64,000 nucleotides of DNA from Nostoc sp. NMS9 (GCF_017114995.1 NZ_JABXKL010000039.1:124001-188000), one strand, 5' to 3'. Positions 1 to 9,224 are shown, counted from the stretch's first letter. Numbers and translations: made by a program. Notes: generated from the letters alone by a model not told the origin.

Positions 1-1244
1 TGCATTACTGCTAAATCACCGCTATGAAACCATCCTCCTCTAAATACCCTTTCGGTTGCTTCTGGATCATTATAATAGCCTTTCATCACCATATTTCCCC
101 GCATCACCACTTCCCCCATTGTTTCACTGTCCGCCGGGACATCATTCATATTTTGATCTACAACTCGCAAACCATCTGCACCGATAGAAGGTACGCCTTG
201 GCGTGCCATAAGTTTTGCTTGTTTTTCAATATTTAAATTATTCCAATCTGATTGATATTCACAAACACTATATGGGCCATAAACTTCTGTTAAACCATAA
301 ACGTGAATAATTTTTGCGCCAATGTTAGTAAGTTTTTCAATCAATATTGGTGATGGTGGTGCGCCTGCTGTAGTAATAGTTAGAGGTTTTGCTAATAATT
401 GCGGACAGTCTGGATGATTGAGGAGAGAAATTAAAATTACAGGTGCAGCATTTAAATGAGTTACTCCAAGTTGTTGAATTAACTTCCAAATATTAGCGGG
501 GTTAAACTTACGCAAACAAATATGAGTACCACCGATAGCAGTTACCGCCCAAGTAAAACACCAACCATTGCAGTGAAACATAGGCAGAGTCCATAAATAA
601 ACTGAGTTAGATGTTAGTGTTGTTTCAATTATTTCTCCTAAAGAGTTAATATATGCACCGCGATGGGAATACATTACACCTTTGGGTTTACCAGAAGTCC
701 CACTAGTGTAATTAATAGAAATCGTATCCATTTCATCCGTAATTCCCCAAGACAAAGGAGTAGGATTACCAGTTTGGATAAATGCTTCATAATCTTCTCC
801 ATTTATAGGTTCAAATCCTTCAATATCGCTGATATTGATGATATACTTAACAGTTTTTAGACTATTTTGAATAGGTCGAATTATATTTGCTAACTCTGTA
901 TCAATAAAGAGAAATTTAGCACCGCAATCATTCAAGATATAAGCAACTTCTTCGGGAGCTAAACGAGTATTAATAGATACTAAAATTCCACCAGCTAAAG
1001 GCACTGCAAAATGGGCTTCTAGCATGGGTGGAGTATTGAAACAAAAAAAAGCGACGCGATCGCCTTTTTCAAGTCCAGCATGATGCAGTGCTGAGGCTAA
1101 ACAATTTATCCGCTCTGCAAATTCCCTGTAAGTGAAGCGTTTTTGATTATATATAATAGAAACTTTATGACTATAGACTTTAGCATTACGTTGAATAAAA
1201 GTTAGAGGTGTGAGAAAGCTGCACTCAACTGCTTCAGGGTTCAT
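1..1244 (-). CDS. Acyl-CoA synthetase (AMP-forming), 3' end cut by the window
   Basis: This reading frame stays open from an ATG at 1244 to the window edge, about 414 codons. It encodes an ANL-superfamily adenylating enzyme that activates a carboxylic acid to acyl-AMP and then acyl-CoA. Visible motifs are the P-loop YTSGTSGKPKGV, the segment LPMFHCNGWCFTW found in medium-chain/methylmercaptopropionate-type ligases, the A5-like motif YGLTEVYGPYSVCE, and SGDLAV near the cut edge. About 100-130 C-terminal residues, with the catalytic lysine, should lie outside the window. No clear Shine-Dalgarno precedes the ATG. The acid substrate cannot be told from sequence: fatty acid, aromatic acid or methylmercaptopropionate are all possible. 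Confidence 0.9.
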   Translation of the reverse strand, partial: MNPEAVECSFLTPLTFIQRNAKVYSHKVSIIYNQKRFTYREFAERINCLASALHHAGLEKGDRVAFFCFNTPPMLEAHFAVPLAGGILVSINTRLAPEEVAYILNDCGAKFLFIDTELANIIRPIQNSLKTVKYIINISDIEGFEPINGEDYEAFIQTGNPTPLSWGITDEMDTISINYTSGTSGKPKGVMYSHRGAYINSLGEIIETTLTSNSVYLWTLPMFHCNGWCFTWAVTAIGGTHICLRKFNPANIWKLIQQLGVTHLNAAPVILISLLNHPDCPQLLAKPLTITTAGAPPSPILIEKLTNIGAKIIHVYGLTEVYGPYSVCEYQSDWNNLNIEKQAKLMARQGVPSIGADGLRVVDQNMNDVPADSETMGEVVMRGNMVMKGYYNDPEATERVFRGGWFHSGDLAVM

Positions 1245-1611
1245 GGCTAATGCTAACAGTAATTATTTACAAAGGAGCATACCATACGCCCTCATCCTAT
1301 CCATACCCCCCCGATTATTACTTCCATCTTCATTAATGGGGGGTGTGGACGGAGCGTTAATTCCATACTGTGTCTGCATCCTACGATATTCCAATACCTT
1401 CTAGGCAAACTCGACATAGTGATGATTCGTTTCAAGCTTAACTCGTTTACAGCTTGTCCAAAAGTATCTGCTTGCAAATAAATTAAACCCGTTCGCAAGA
1501 TTAAAAATAAATCCTTGCAACAGGCACAATAGTAGTTGGAATAATTTTTAAAACATATCGTTAAGAATCCTAATGCTTTAGGCTAGAAAATGTCAAAAGC
1601 CAAAAAATTAT
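1245..1611. other. Intergenic region with a C-run/G-run inverted repeat
   Basis: This is the divergent upstream region shared by the acyl-CoA synthetase (minus) and the TPR gene (plus). It contains an inverted repeat, CCATACCCCCC at about 1301-1311 and GGGGGGTGTGG at about 1338-1348, separated by some 26 bases. The short open frames here have no codon or motif support. No promoter is assigned. Confidence 0.4.
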
Positions 1612-3432
1612 ATGAATGCTGAAGATTTTTTCAACCAAGGATTAAACCATAATTTACAAGGGAACTATCAAGCCGCGATCGCAGCTTACACCCAAGGAAT
1701 CAAGCTAGATCCTGACTATGCCGAAGCTTACCATAATCGAGGGCTGATTTTAAGTGGTCAACTCAAAGATTATCGCAGTGCGATCGCTAACTTCAATCGC
1801 GCCATCGAAATAAATCCCAATTTTGCCACAGCCTATTACAACCGGGCTAATGCTCGTTACTTTTTAGCCGGTTATCAAGGTGCGATCGCAGATCATAACG
1901 CAGCATTACAATTAGATCCCAATCTGGCCCAATCCTACCACAGCCGAGGGAATGCCTACTTTGCTTTGGAAAACTACGACAAAGCGATCGCAGATTATAT
2001 CCAAACTATAGAAATGAGTACCCAATTGGCTGATAATATCAATATTGATATTGCCAACGCTTATCATAATCGGGGCGTAACTCGTTTTGAGAAGGGCGAT
2101 CATCAAGGAGCCATCGCAGATTTCCAGCAAGCTTTACAGTGGCATCCCCATTTTGCCGCAGCTTACAGCAATCGGGGCAATATTCACCATATTTTAGGCA
2201 ATTATCACGAAGCGATCGCTGACCATAACCAAGCATTACAATTAGATCCTAACTTGGCGGAGGCTTATCATAACCGAGGTAATGCTCACTACGCTTTAGC
2301 AGATTATCAAAGTGCGATCGCAGATTACAACCACGCCCTAAAAATCAATCCCAACTTTGCTGGAGCGTACTATAATCGGGGTTTGGTGCTTGCTCACCTC
2401 AAAAACTATCACGGAGCAATAGAAGACTTTAACCAAGCATTAAAGCTGAATCCTGATGATGTGCAAGCTTATTGTGAGCGTGGTCTGGTTCGTAGTACTC
2501 TTGAGGATTATCAGGGTGCGATCGCAGATTATGACCAAGCTTTACAAGAAAATCCGACACTAGCTTTAGTATACGGCTTTCGGGCGAATGCTCGTCGGCG
2601 ATTGGGAGATTATCAAGGTGCAATTGAAGATAGCAATCGCCTATTACAACTCAATCCTAATTTAGCTGAAGGATACTGCGATCGCGCGGCGGCTCGTCGT
2701 TCTTTAGGAGATCATAAAGGCGCAATTAAAGATTATGATCGAGCATTGCAAATTAATGATAACTTAGCCGCAGCTTATTATGGTCGGAGTATTGCCCGTG
2801 AAACTCTACAAGATTTACAGGGTGCTATTGATGATAACACTCAAGCAATAGAGCTTGTTCCTGAATTTTCCCAAGCGTATTGCAATCGGGGAAATGCTCG
2901 TCGTCTTTTGGGAGATGAACAAGGAGCGATCGCAGATTATAACCAAGCATTAAAAATTAATCCTGATTTAATTGAAGCATATTACAACCGAGGTTCTACC
3001 CGTTATGCTTTAGAAGAATATGAAAGTGCGATCGCCGATTACACCCAAGCTTTGCAATTTAATCCCCAGTCTGCTGCATTTTACAGCGATCGCGCTAATG
3101 CTCGCTATGCCTTAGAAGATTATCAAGGGGCAATAGAAGATTACAGTCGAGCGATCGCCATCGACCCCAGCTTTGCCGAAGACTGGTACAATCGGGGTCG
3201 TAGCCGTTCTCTGTTGGGAGACTTACAAGGAGCGCTTGCAGACTTAAACCAAGCCTTACAGCGTCAACCGAATTGGGCTTCAGCTTACATTCTTCGGGCA
3301 GATGTCTACCAAAATTTGGGAGACTCTCAACGAGCAATTACCGATTTCCAGAAATCCGCAGACTTGTATTACCAAGAAGGGAATATCCAGTATTATCAAC
3401 AAATTGTTGAGCTAATTGAACAACTTCATTAG
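1612..3432 (+). CDS. TPR-repeat protein (about 16-17 tandem TPRs)
   Basis: The 606-residue protein is built almost wholly of tetratricopeptide repeats of 34 residues, with the recurring pattern AYxNRGxxxxxLxDYxGAIADYxxALxxxP. It has no signal peptide, membrane segment or catalytic domain, so it should be a cytoplasmic protein-binding scaffold. Partners are unknown. The helix-B motif AIAD is repeatedly written with the HIP1 octamer GCGATCGC, so the repeats also form a dense HIP1 array. The final ~35 residues leave the repeat consensus. The ATG at 1612 begins directly with the first TPR helix. Its only 3' neighbour is convergent. Confidence 0.93.
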   Translation: MNAEDFFNQGLNHNLQGNYQAAIAAYTQGIKLDPDYAEAYHNRGLILSGQLKDYRSAIANFNRAIEINPNFATAYYNRANARYFLAGYQGAIADHNAALQLDPNLAQSYHSRGNAYFALENYDKAIADYIQTIEMSTQLADNINIDIANAYHNRGVTRFEKGDHQGAIADFQQALQWHPHFAAAYSNRGNIHHILGNYHEAIADHNQALQLDPNLAEAYHNRGNAHYALADYQSAIADYNHALKINPNFAGAYYNRGLVLAHLKNYHGAIEDFNQALKLNPDDVQAYCERGLVRSTLEDYQGAIADYDQALQENPTLALVYGFRANARRRLGDYQGAIEDSNRLLQLNPNLAEGYCDRAAARRSLGDHKGAIKDYDRALQINDNLAAAYYGRSIARETLQDLQGAIDDNTQAIELVPEFSQAYCNRGNARRLLGDEQGAIADYNQALKINPDLIEAYYNRGSTRYALEEYESAIADYTQALQFNPQSAAFYSDRANARYALEDYQGAIEDYSRAIAIDPSFAEDWYNRGRSRSLLGDLQGALADLNQALQRQPNWASAYILRADVYQNLGDSQRAITDFQKSADLYYQEGNIQYYQQIVELIEQLH

Positions 3433-3452
3433 ACCTCTTGCAAAAGTCCTCT

Positions 3453-3527
3453 AACACCCCACCCTAAACCCCTCTCCGCTTGCGGGAAGAGGAGAATTTG
3501 ACGTAAGTCAAAGACGGGGTGGGGTTC
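3453..3527. terminator. Nested hairpin between convergent genes
   Basis: The outer arms CACCCCACCC and GGGTGGGG enclose an inner hairpin with arms CCTCTCCGC and GCGGGAAGAGG. It lies between the convergent ends of the TPR gene and the flavoprotein gene, so it could end transcription from both sides. The sequence resembles an interspersed cyanobacterial repeat. No strong U-tract is present, so a dispersed fold-back element is an equal possibility. Confidence 0.5.
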
Positions 3528-3536
3528 TTTGCTAGC

Positions 3537-4919
3537 TTAGGGTTTGATATTCTGGTTGAGATGGAAAATGTTCTCAGGATCGTACCGCTTCTTGATCTGT
3601 ACCAAGCGATCGTAGTTAGAGCCGTAAGCTGCTGCGACACGATCGCCCTCCTCTTCGGTCATGAAGTTCACATAGGCACCAGCAGATGCATAGGGGGCAG
3701 AAGCTTGGAAAAACTCACGTGCCCATGCAATGCATATCTCATCATGCGCTATATCATCCCACCGTCCATGCACGTTAAGCACAAACTTCGCATCCCGATG
3801 GTAATATGCCGTGGCATCTGCCGAGACGTGGTTAAATGCCCCTGCAATTAATGCTATAAAGATTTCGCACTGTGGTGAGGGTAGCTTGCTTGCGAATTCC
3901 ACGATCGCATCCAGTACTCCATCATGTAACTCTGTGAAATTATGAGATTTCCAGTAGTTCCTAGCACCGCGTGTAAGCAAGGGGTCAAAAGCTTGCTGCC
4001 ATTCTAGATATGGCTGAACACCGATGTGTTCGCCATAGGCATCACCAAAACTACGTAGAGGTTCGATCAGTTTCTCACCCTCTACAATATCACCTACATA
4101 AAAGACAGCCAGCACGACTACCTCTTTGCCATGCACATTCACAGGAAGAAAAGGCAGTGGTGGAGCCTTGCGAAGTACTACCCACACATTGAGTTCCTCG
4201 GGGGCTGATTCAGCAAATTTGTGATACTGTGTCAGTACCTGTTTGGCTTGGCTAAACGGAAAAACGATCAACCCAGCCAATATTTCAGGGCCCACAGGAT
4301 GAAGAGCGAATTCAAACTCAGTTACGATCCCAAAGTTACCGCCGCCACCTCGAATCGCCCAAAAAAGGTCAGCGTTTTCGTTTTCGCTTGTTCGTATCTT
4401 ATTCCTATCCGCTGCGATCGCTTCCGCAGAGACAAGATTGTCGATCGTCATGCCGTACTTACGCGTCAACCAACCGAAACCGCCACCCAAGGTAAGACCT
4501 GCTATACCAGTGGTTGAATTAATTCCCACTGGAGTAGCTAACCCATGCACCTGTGCGGCTTTATCAAAATCAGCAAGTGTGGCACCTGGTTCGACATAAG
4601 CACGCCTCTTGTGAGCATCAATGCGGACATTCCTCATGGTTGAAAGATCGATCATCACACCGTTATCACATACAGCGTTTCCTGCGATGTTATGTCCAGC
4701 GCCCCTGATTGATATTTCAAGCCCATTCTCTCGCGCAAATGTGATTGCATAGCGAACGTCATCGGCTTCTGAACACTGCACGATGACAGCAGGTCTGCGA
4801 TCAATCATCGCATTCCATATTTCGCGAACTTCGTCATAACTCAGATCATTTGGAAGTACCAGATGACCCTTCACATTGGTCTTCAGCCTTTCAACCGTCT
4901 CATTCAGCAGCGTTGTCAT
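3537..4919 (-). CDS. FAD-linked oxidoreductase, berberine-bridge/PCMH type
   Basis: The 460-residue protein belongs to the FAD_binding_4 plus BBE family of soluble flavin oxidases and dehydrogenases. The PCMH-type FAD domain spans about residues 35-210. It has RGAGHN with His76, the residue that carries covalent FAD in the family, and the glycine-rich GLTLGGGFGWL segment. The family's second FAD-linking cysteine is absent at the usual place (GINSTTGIAGL), so single covalent attachment is expected. The C-terminus carries the BBE signature with YGSNYDRL and a KxxYDPENxF motif. A good Shine-Dalgarno (AGGAG) precedes the ATG. Base composition looks somewhat more GC-rich than neighbours, which may indicate transfer. 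The substrate, often a sugar or alkaloid in this family, is unknown. Confidence 0.92.
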   Translation of the reverse strand: MTTLLNETVERLKTNVKGHLVLPNDLSYDEVREIWNAMIDRRPAVIVQCSEADDVRYAITFARENGLEISIRGAGHNIAGNAVCDNGVMIDLSTMRNVRIDAHKRRAYVEPGATLADFDKAAQVHGLATPVGINSTTGIAGLTLGGGFGWLTRKYGMTIDNLVSAEAIAADRNKIRTSENENADLFWAIRGGGGNFGIVTEFEFALHPVGPEILAGLIVFPFSQAKQVLTQYHKFAESAPEELNVWVVLRKAPPLPFLPVNVHGKEVVVLAVFYVGDIVEGEKLIEPLRSFGDAYGEHIGVQPYLEWQQAFDPLLTRGARNYWKSHNFTELHDGVLDAIVEFASKLPSPQCEIFIALIAGAFNHVSADATAYYHRDAKFVLNVHGRWDDIAHDEICIAWAREFFQASAPYASAGAYVNFMTEEEGDRVAAAYGSNYDRLVQIKKRYDPENIFHLNQNIKP

Positions 4920-5158
4920 GGTATTCTCCTACTACTGTATTTTTCAGGGTAGTTTCTGCCAATGGAATGCCTATTTGTCATGTTATCTTTGCTAGTACTA
5001 ATTCAACTTTGCAGTGTTAGGAATTGTCATGTTCCTCGTGGTGTTTTGGTCGGATGCCCCGGTTGAGAGAAAAATCCGGCAATAATTAGAATTTAGTCTA
5101 CTGAGATTTAACTTTTACAGATGGATAATATTTGGGTTGGTGTTATTAACACATACTT

Positions 5159-5207
5159 GCACTATTTTACCTGCGCCATGCCACTACCATTACACCTCTG
5201 TGTATCT
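5159..5207 (-). pseudogene. Relic of the SelD (selenide, water dikinase) N-terminus
   Basis: Just past the stop codon of the upstream flavoprotein, a shifted frame reads SEDTQRCNGSGMAQVK and then a stop. This resembles the RCxGCGAKVG motif that opens the SelD half of flavoprotein-SelD fusion proteins, with the motif's second Cys replaced by Ser. No further SelD-like coding follows. I infer that the gene was once a fusion and that a frameshift plus deletion removed the kinase half. The match is short, so this is tentative. Confidence 0.5.
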
Positions 5208-6419
5208 TCAGAAGTTGCGGAACCTTTCCATAAAACGGCGGTCAATCCAATCTTTGTAATACCACAAGAGCTTGTGAGGTGGTAAAGTAAAAGGGTCTCT
5301 GGTTGCGTAGGCGTTGCCCGTCGCAGACATCGCTCGTTTGTCTCCTGTACCAATTAAACTCAAATATTGTTTCTGTGGTCTATAAGATTTGAGCGGCTTG
5401 CCTAATAAAATTCGCTGCAAATTCTCAAACAAAGGTTTGCCTTGTCTAACAGCAAATACCCCAGCTTTGGGACGCGGATGATTTACCATTGTGGCAATGT
5501 CACCTGATGCAAATACCTGCGGGTGCGTTTGAGATTGCAGCGTGTCTTCTACCAAAATAAAACCTTGCTCATCAGTTCCTAGTCCAGCGTTTTTTAACCA
5601 TTCGGGTGCTGATGCTTGTGTTACCCAAAAAATTTTATTGCACTCTACTTTCAACCCAGATTCACATTTAATTTCAAATACTTTTTTAGTTTCCTTGGGT
5701 GTTATGGGTGCAATTTTACACACAGTTTCTCCCAGATGTAACTTAATACCTTGATCAGTTAAAATTTGCTGAAGTTGATGTCGCACTGATTGATGATAAT
5801 TGGGCATCAGTTCTTGTCCGCGCTGGAATAAATGAATTTCTAGGTTTTGAATAGGTTGTTGAGTTTCATCCAAAATCCGATGTAAACGCGATCGCATCGA
5901 TAGCGCTAATTCTACACCGCCAGCGCCTCCACCTACGATCGCAATCCTAATTGGTTCTTGAGGATTTTTACTTACAGCTGCAATTAGTTCATACCAATGC
6001 TCTAATAACTGCGATACTGGTTTAGCTGCGATCGCATATTCTGCCGCACCTGATACAGACATTATGGCCGGAGTGCTGCCAATATCAATAGACAGCACAT
6101 CAAAATCTACCGCAAGTCCATTAGCACAAAGAACTTTGTTATTTTTCAAGTCAAGGGCAACTACTGTGTCAATATACAATTGTGCTTGAGCAAAGTTCGC
6201 CAAGGGTCGCAAGTCAATATGGCATTCATTGTGGCTGTAAAATCCGGCAATGTATCCTGGTAACATCCCAGAGTAAGCTGTCTCTGATGCTGTGGTAATC
6301 AGTGTCAAACGTACTCCTGTTAACGGTTTCATGCCAAACATTTTCATAACAATAGCATGGCTGTGACCGCCACCAATTAACACTAGATTTTTTACTATTG
6401 GTTGTATATTTTGCTGCAT
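5208..6419 (-). CDS. FAD/NAD(P)-binding oxidoreductase, SelD-N-terminal family (truncated fusion)
   Basis: This NDH-2-like pyridine nucleotide-disulfide oxidoreductase family protein is about 403 residues from the ATG at 6419. A GTG four codons upstream is also possible. It has a first Rossmann motif LVLIGGGHSHAIV near the N-terminus, a second IAIVGGGAGGVELA near residue 165, and a C-terminal FAD contact VFASGDIA. In many cyanobacteria this module is fused to SelD; here the frame ends at RFRNF with SelD remnants after it. An 11-residue stretch RAMSATGNAYA is encoded by a small dispersed repeat. It probably remains a functional flavoprotein, but a role in selenium metabolism is doubtful. Confidence 0.88.
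   Translation of the reverse strand: MQQNIQPIVKNLVLIGGGHSHAIVMKMFGMKPLTGVRLTLITTASETAYSGMLPGYIAGFYSHNECHIDLRPLANFAQAQLYIDTVVALDLKNNKVLCANGLAVDFDVLSIDIGSTPAIMSVSGAAEYAIAAKPVSQLLEHWYELIAAVSKNPQEPIRIAIVGGGAGGVELALSMRSRLHRILDETQQPIQNLEIHLFQRGQELMPNYHQSVRHQLQQILTDQGIKLHLGETVCKIAPITPKETKKVFEIKCESGLKVECNKIFWVTQASAPEWLKNAGLGTDEQGFILVEDTLQSQTHPQVFASGDIATMVNHPRPKAGVFAVRQGKPLFENLQRILLGKPLKSYRPQKQYLSLIGTGDKRAMSATGNAYATRDPFTLPPHKLLWYYKDWIDRRFMERFRNF
5304..5333. repeat. Small dispersed repeat inserted in frame in the flavoprotein gene
   Basis: The plus strand reads GCGTAGGCGTTGCCCGTCGC and continues AGACATCGC. A near-identical segment (GGCGTAGCCCGTCGAAGACATCGC) occurs outside genes at 47711-47734. Here it keeps the frame open and adds about 10 residues between the conserved LIGTGDK motif and the C-terminal region. 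Confidence 0.7.
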
Positions 6420-6616
6420 TTTAATATTCACTTTTAGTTAATCACTGATTATAAATAAATCAAAATTATCATGATGAGAGTTAATTGTCAGTGAAGACTA
6501 AAGACTAGTGAATACAACTGGTGATTGGGAATGGCAAGAGTGTGTATGCTTAAGTCTACTTACTCGAAAGTTATATATATTTTCCATTTGGTTGGTTACA
6601 TTAGGATATTCCAATA

Positions 6617-7423
6617 TTGACTATGTATAAAACAATAGCAGACACGAATCATTTATTCAATAAAAAGTTGTTATTTAAATTTGTTTTTATTAATTATAAT
6701 CCTCCTCATCTTATGAAGAATATTTTATCAAAAACTTACATTGGACTATCAAAAATATTTTTGTGGATACCTGTTTCCCAGGAAAAAATTAAACAAAATC
6801 AGCATCAGTTACTAAAACGACGCTTAAGAAGAGCAAGCGAACAGCTAGAAAATAACACTATAGAAATCAGTCTAGCTGTAATTAATGATTTAGAGCAAAT
6901 TGCCCATAGTCATCCACAGTACCACTGGATAATCGTAGACATTCTTACTACTTTTGTACGAAAAAATGCTCCTTACATACCCCAAAAGAAAGTAACGAGC
7001 AACTTGTCAACAAAAATTCGTGTAGATATTCAAGCCGCGCTTACTGTTATCGCCAAAAGAGATGCAAACAAAGACCCAGTAAATGGGCAACTTGATTTGA
7101 GCTTCACAGATATGAGAGGAGCAAACTTGAAAGGGGCGAATCTACAACAGACAAATCTCTATCAAGCTAATCTAGCTGGGGCCAATCTCTATCAAGCTAA
7201 TCTAGCAGGGGCAATACTTAGTGCAGCTAACCTAGAAGGAGCTAATTTATATCTAGCTAATTTGGAAGGAGCAATCCTCAGCGCAGCTAACCTAGAGAGA
7301 GCTAACCTTTCTGAAGCTAACCTGCATCGTGCCAGTTTATATCTAGCTAGCTTGCGTGGGGCAATTCTCAATAATGCCATATTTGATGGCGCAAACCTCA
7401 GAGAAACCAAATTCTCTAAGTAA
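6617..7423 (+). CDS. Pentapeptide-repeat protein with conserved N-terminal domain
   Basis: The 268-residue protein has an N-terminal region of about 130 residues shared with the next gene and with the gene at 34.7 kb. Its signatures are ISLAVINDLEQIA, HWIIVDILTTFVRKNAP and DIQAALTVI. About 20 pentapeptide repeats A(N/D)LxxA follow and should fold as a right-handed beta-helix. The two N-terminal membrane segments of the paralogues are missing or degenerate. The start is uncertain: ATG at 6617 or 6623 gives a basic extension, and ATG at 6713 (MKNILSKT) is also plausible. Function is unknown; other pentapeptide proteins mimic DNA or act as scaffolds. Confidence 0.82.
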   Translation: MTMYKTIADTNHLFNKKLLFKFVFINYNPPHLMKNILSKTYIGLSKIFLWIPVSQEKIKQNQHQLLKRRLRRASEQLENNTIEISLAVINDLEQIAHSHPQYHWIIVDILTTFVRKNAPYIPQKKVTSNLSTKIRVDIQAALTVIAKRDANKDPVNGQLDLSFTDMRGANLKGANLQQTNLYQANLAGANLYQANLAGAILSAANLEGANLYLANLEGAILSAANLERANLSEANLHRASLYLASLRGAILNNAIFDGANLRETKFSK

Positions 7424-7748
7424 TATCATATCCGCTTGATTGTTTATTAAACGCTAAAAACTCCACCCCAGCAAAGCCACGCTTTGTCTCCCCTACCCTT
7501 ACTAAAGGGACGGGATTAAGGGGTAGAATGCAAGTCAATGAAAATTTTTTTCCCTACTCCTTACTCCCAGCGTAATTTGTAATTCTTGTAGCGCAAGTGT
7601 TTCTTTATGTTGTGATGTAAAAGTATATTTGATATCATTGCCTAGTTCAATGAGTGTTTTGACACCTATTATAATTTTCTGCTAAATGCTATACTATTTT
7701 TCCTCAACAGCTAAGTAATAATTCTAGGTTGTAAGGAAAATTTTTACC
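7424..7748. other. Intergenic region with a weak hairpin
   Basis: The left end, AATATCATATCCG, resembles the end of the fold-back element at 34117. A short inverted repeat (CTACCCTTA and TAAGGGGTAG, around 7491-7528) could act as a terminator for the upstream pentapeptide gene. No RNA gene or coding signal was seen. Confidence 0.4.
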
Positions 7749-9224
7749 ATGTCTTCTAAAAAGACAGACGCTCTTTTGAATTGGTTGATAACTTTAACAG
7801 TTATATTTGGCTGCTCGTTGACTGTAATTTTCTTTGTCTTGTCCAGTATTAAAGAATTATCAATTCAAGAAAAAATCCAGTATAGAAACCAAGCTTTAAC
7901 AACTACTGCAATAGTTTTTCTGGCATCGGCAGCAATGTTTAATACTTATTATGCCGCAAGGCGTGCCCAAGCGATGCAGAAGAGTGCGATCGCATCTGAG
8001 AAAAACTTAGAAATTGGCCTGCAAAATGCAAAACTCAATCAAGACAGATTGATTGCAGAGCGCTTTATGGGCGCAATTGCCCAGCTTGGCCATGAAAAAG
8101 TTGAAACCCGGACAGGCGCAATTTATGCTTTAGAAAGGGTTGCTCAAGATTTTCCTCAAGAACACTGGACAATTATGGAAATTCTTACTGCCTTTGTGCG
8201 AGAGAATGCACCCATCCAGCACGTAAAAGGGGAGCAACAAAAGCTGGAATATCAAGGAGCAGTTTATTCAAGCAGGCGTAGAAGTGGGTCACGTCCGACA
8301 CCGCAATTGGAGCAAAATCTCCATGAAGAATTCCCCAAAATACGCACCGATATTCAAGCAGCCCTGACTGTTATCGGTAGGCGTAATTTACTCGAAGACC
8401 CAAAAGATCAGAAACTTGATTTACGTAACACCGACATTAGACAAGCAGACCTGCTAAAAACTAACTTGCAACAAGCAGACCTGCGTGGGGCTGATTTGAG
8501 TGGGGCTGACCTGCGTGGGGCTGACTTGAGTGGAGCAGACCTTACTGGCGCTAAACTTATTAGGTCGATTCTTTATGAAACCAAATTACTAAAAGCTAGT
8601 TTATATGGAGCCAACCTTTGTTGGGCTAACCTGAATCGTACTGACCTCTCTGGAGCAAACCTGCGTTCAGCCAACCTCTCTGGTGCAAGTCTGCGTGCAG
8701 CTAATTTACAGGGGGCGAACCTTTATAAAGCTAACTTACAACAAGCGACCTTAAAAGTAGCTAACCTCTCTGGAGCAAAGTTATTTTTAGCTAACTTGCA
8801 AGGAGCAAAATTGGGTAAAGCCAACCTGCACCAAACGGGTTTGATTGGTGCTAACCTCTGTGGGGCGAACTTAAATGGAGCTAACCTTTCTGGGGCTAAT
8901 TTGAATGCAGCCAAACTCCACCAAACAGAAGTCTATTTTGCTAACCTCTCGGAAGCTAGCTTAACGGAAGCTGACCTATATCAGGCTAATCTGATTGGAG
9001 CAAACCTGTATAGGGCAACCTTTTATCAAGCTAACCTGACTCAGGCAAACCTCATGGGAGCTAACTTTTCACAAGCTAACCTCAATGATGTCAAACTGGA
9101 AGGGACTATTTTGACAGGAGCGAAAAACTTAGAGTTGCAGCAGATTAGAGAGGCACTTGGCGATCGCACCACTCGTCTACCTGATTATATCGAAGCACCG
9201 ACACATTGGCGGCAATCGGGTTAA
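7749..9224 (+). CDS. Membrane-anchored pentapeptide-repeat protein
   Basis: The 491-residue protein has two N-terminal membrane helices at about residues 12-34 and 47-66. A conserved cytosolic domain follows at about 100-230 (AERFMGAIAQLGHEKVETR, HWTIMEILTAFVRENAP, DIQAALTVIGRR). Then come about 45 pentapeptide units of the A(D/N)LxxA type to about residue 455, and a short tail ending in RTTRLPDYI. It is a tandem paralogue of the preceding gene and a close relative of the gene at 34.7 kb, so the family has expanded locally. The protein probably displays a long beta-helix at the inner membrane. Its role is unknown. Confidence 0.9.
   Translation: MSSKKTDALLNWLITLTVIFGCSLTVIFFVLSSIKELSIQEKIQYRNQALTTTAIVFLASAAMFNTYYAARRAQAMQKSAIASEKNLEIGLQNAKLNQDRLIAERFMGAIAQLGHEKVETRTGAIYALERVAQDFPQEHWTIMEILTAFVRENAPIQHVKGEQQKLEYQGAVYSSRRRSGSRPTPQLEQNLHEEFPKIRTDIQAALTVIGRRNLLEDPKDQKLDLRNTDIRQADLLKTNLQQADLRGADLSGADLRGADLSGADLTGAKLIRSILYETKLLKASLYGANLCWANLNRTDLSGANLRSANLSGASLRAANLQGANLYKANLQQATLKVANLSGAKLFLANLQGAKLGKANLHQTGLIGANLCGANLNGANLSGANLNAAKLHQTEVYFANLSEASLTEADLYQANLIGANLYRATFYQANLTQANLMGANFSQANLNDVKLEGTILTGAKNLELQQIREALGDRTTRLPDYIEAPTHWRQSG

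Noticed and set aside
4010..4517. Plus-strand frames opposite the berberine-bridge type gene
   Set aside because: They are antisense to a gene with clear FAD motifs and a Shine-Dalgarno; no protein features are present.
7192..7410. Antisense Ala/Leu/Arg-rich frame in the pentapeptide gene, and similar ones at 8.7 and 35.6 kb
   Set aside because: The 15-bp periodicity of pentapeptide codons gives open antisense frames automatically.
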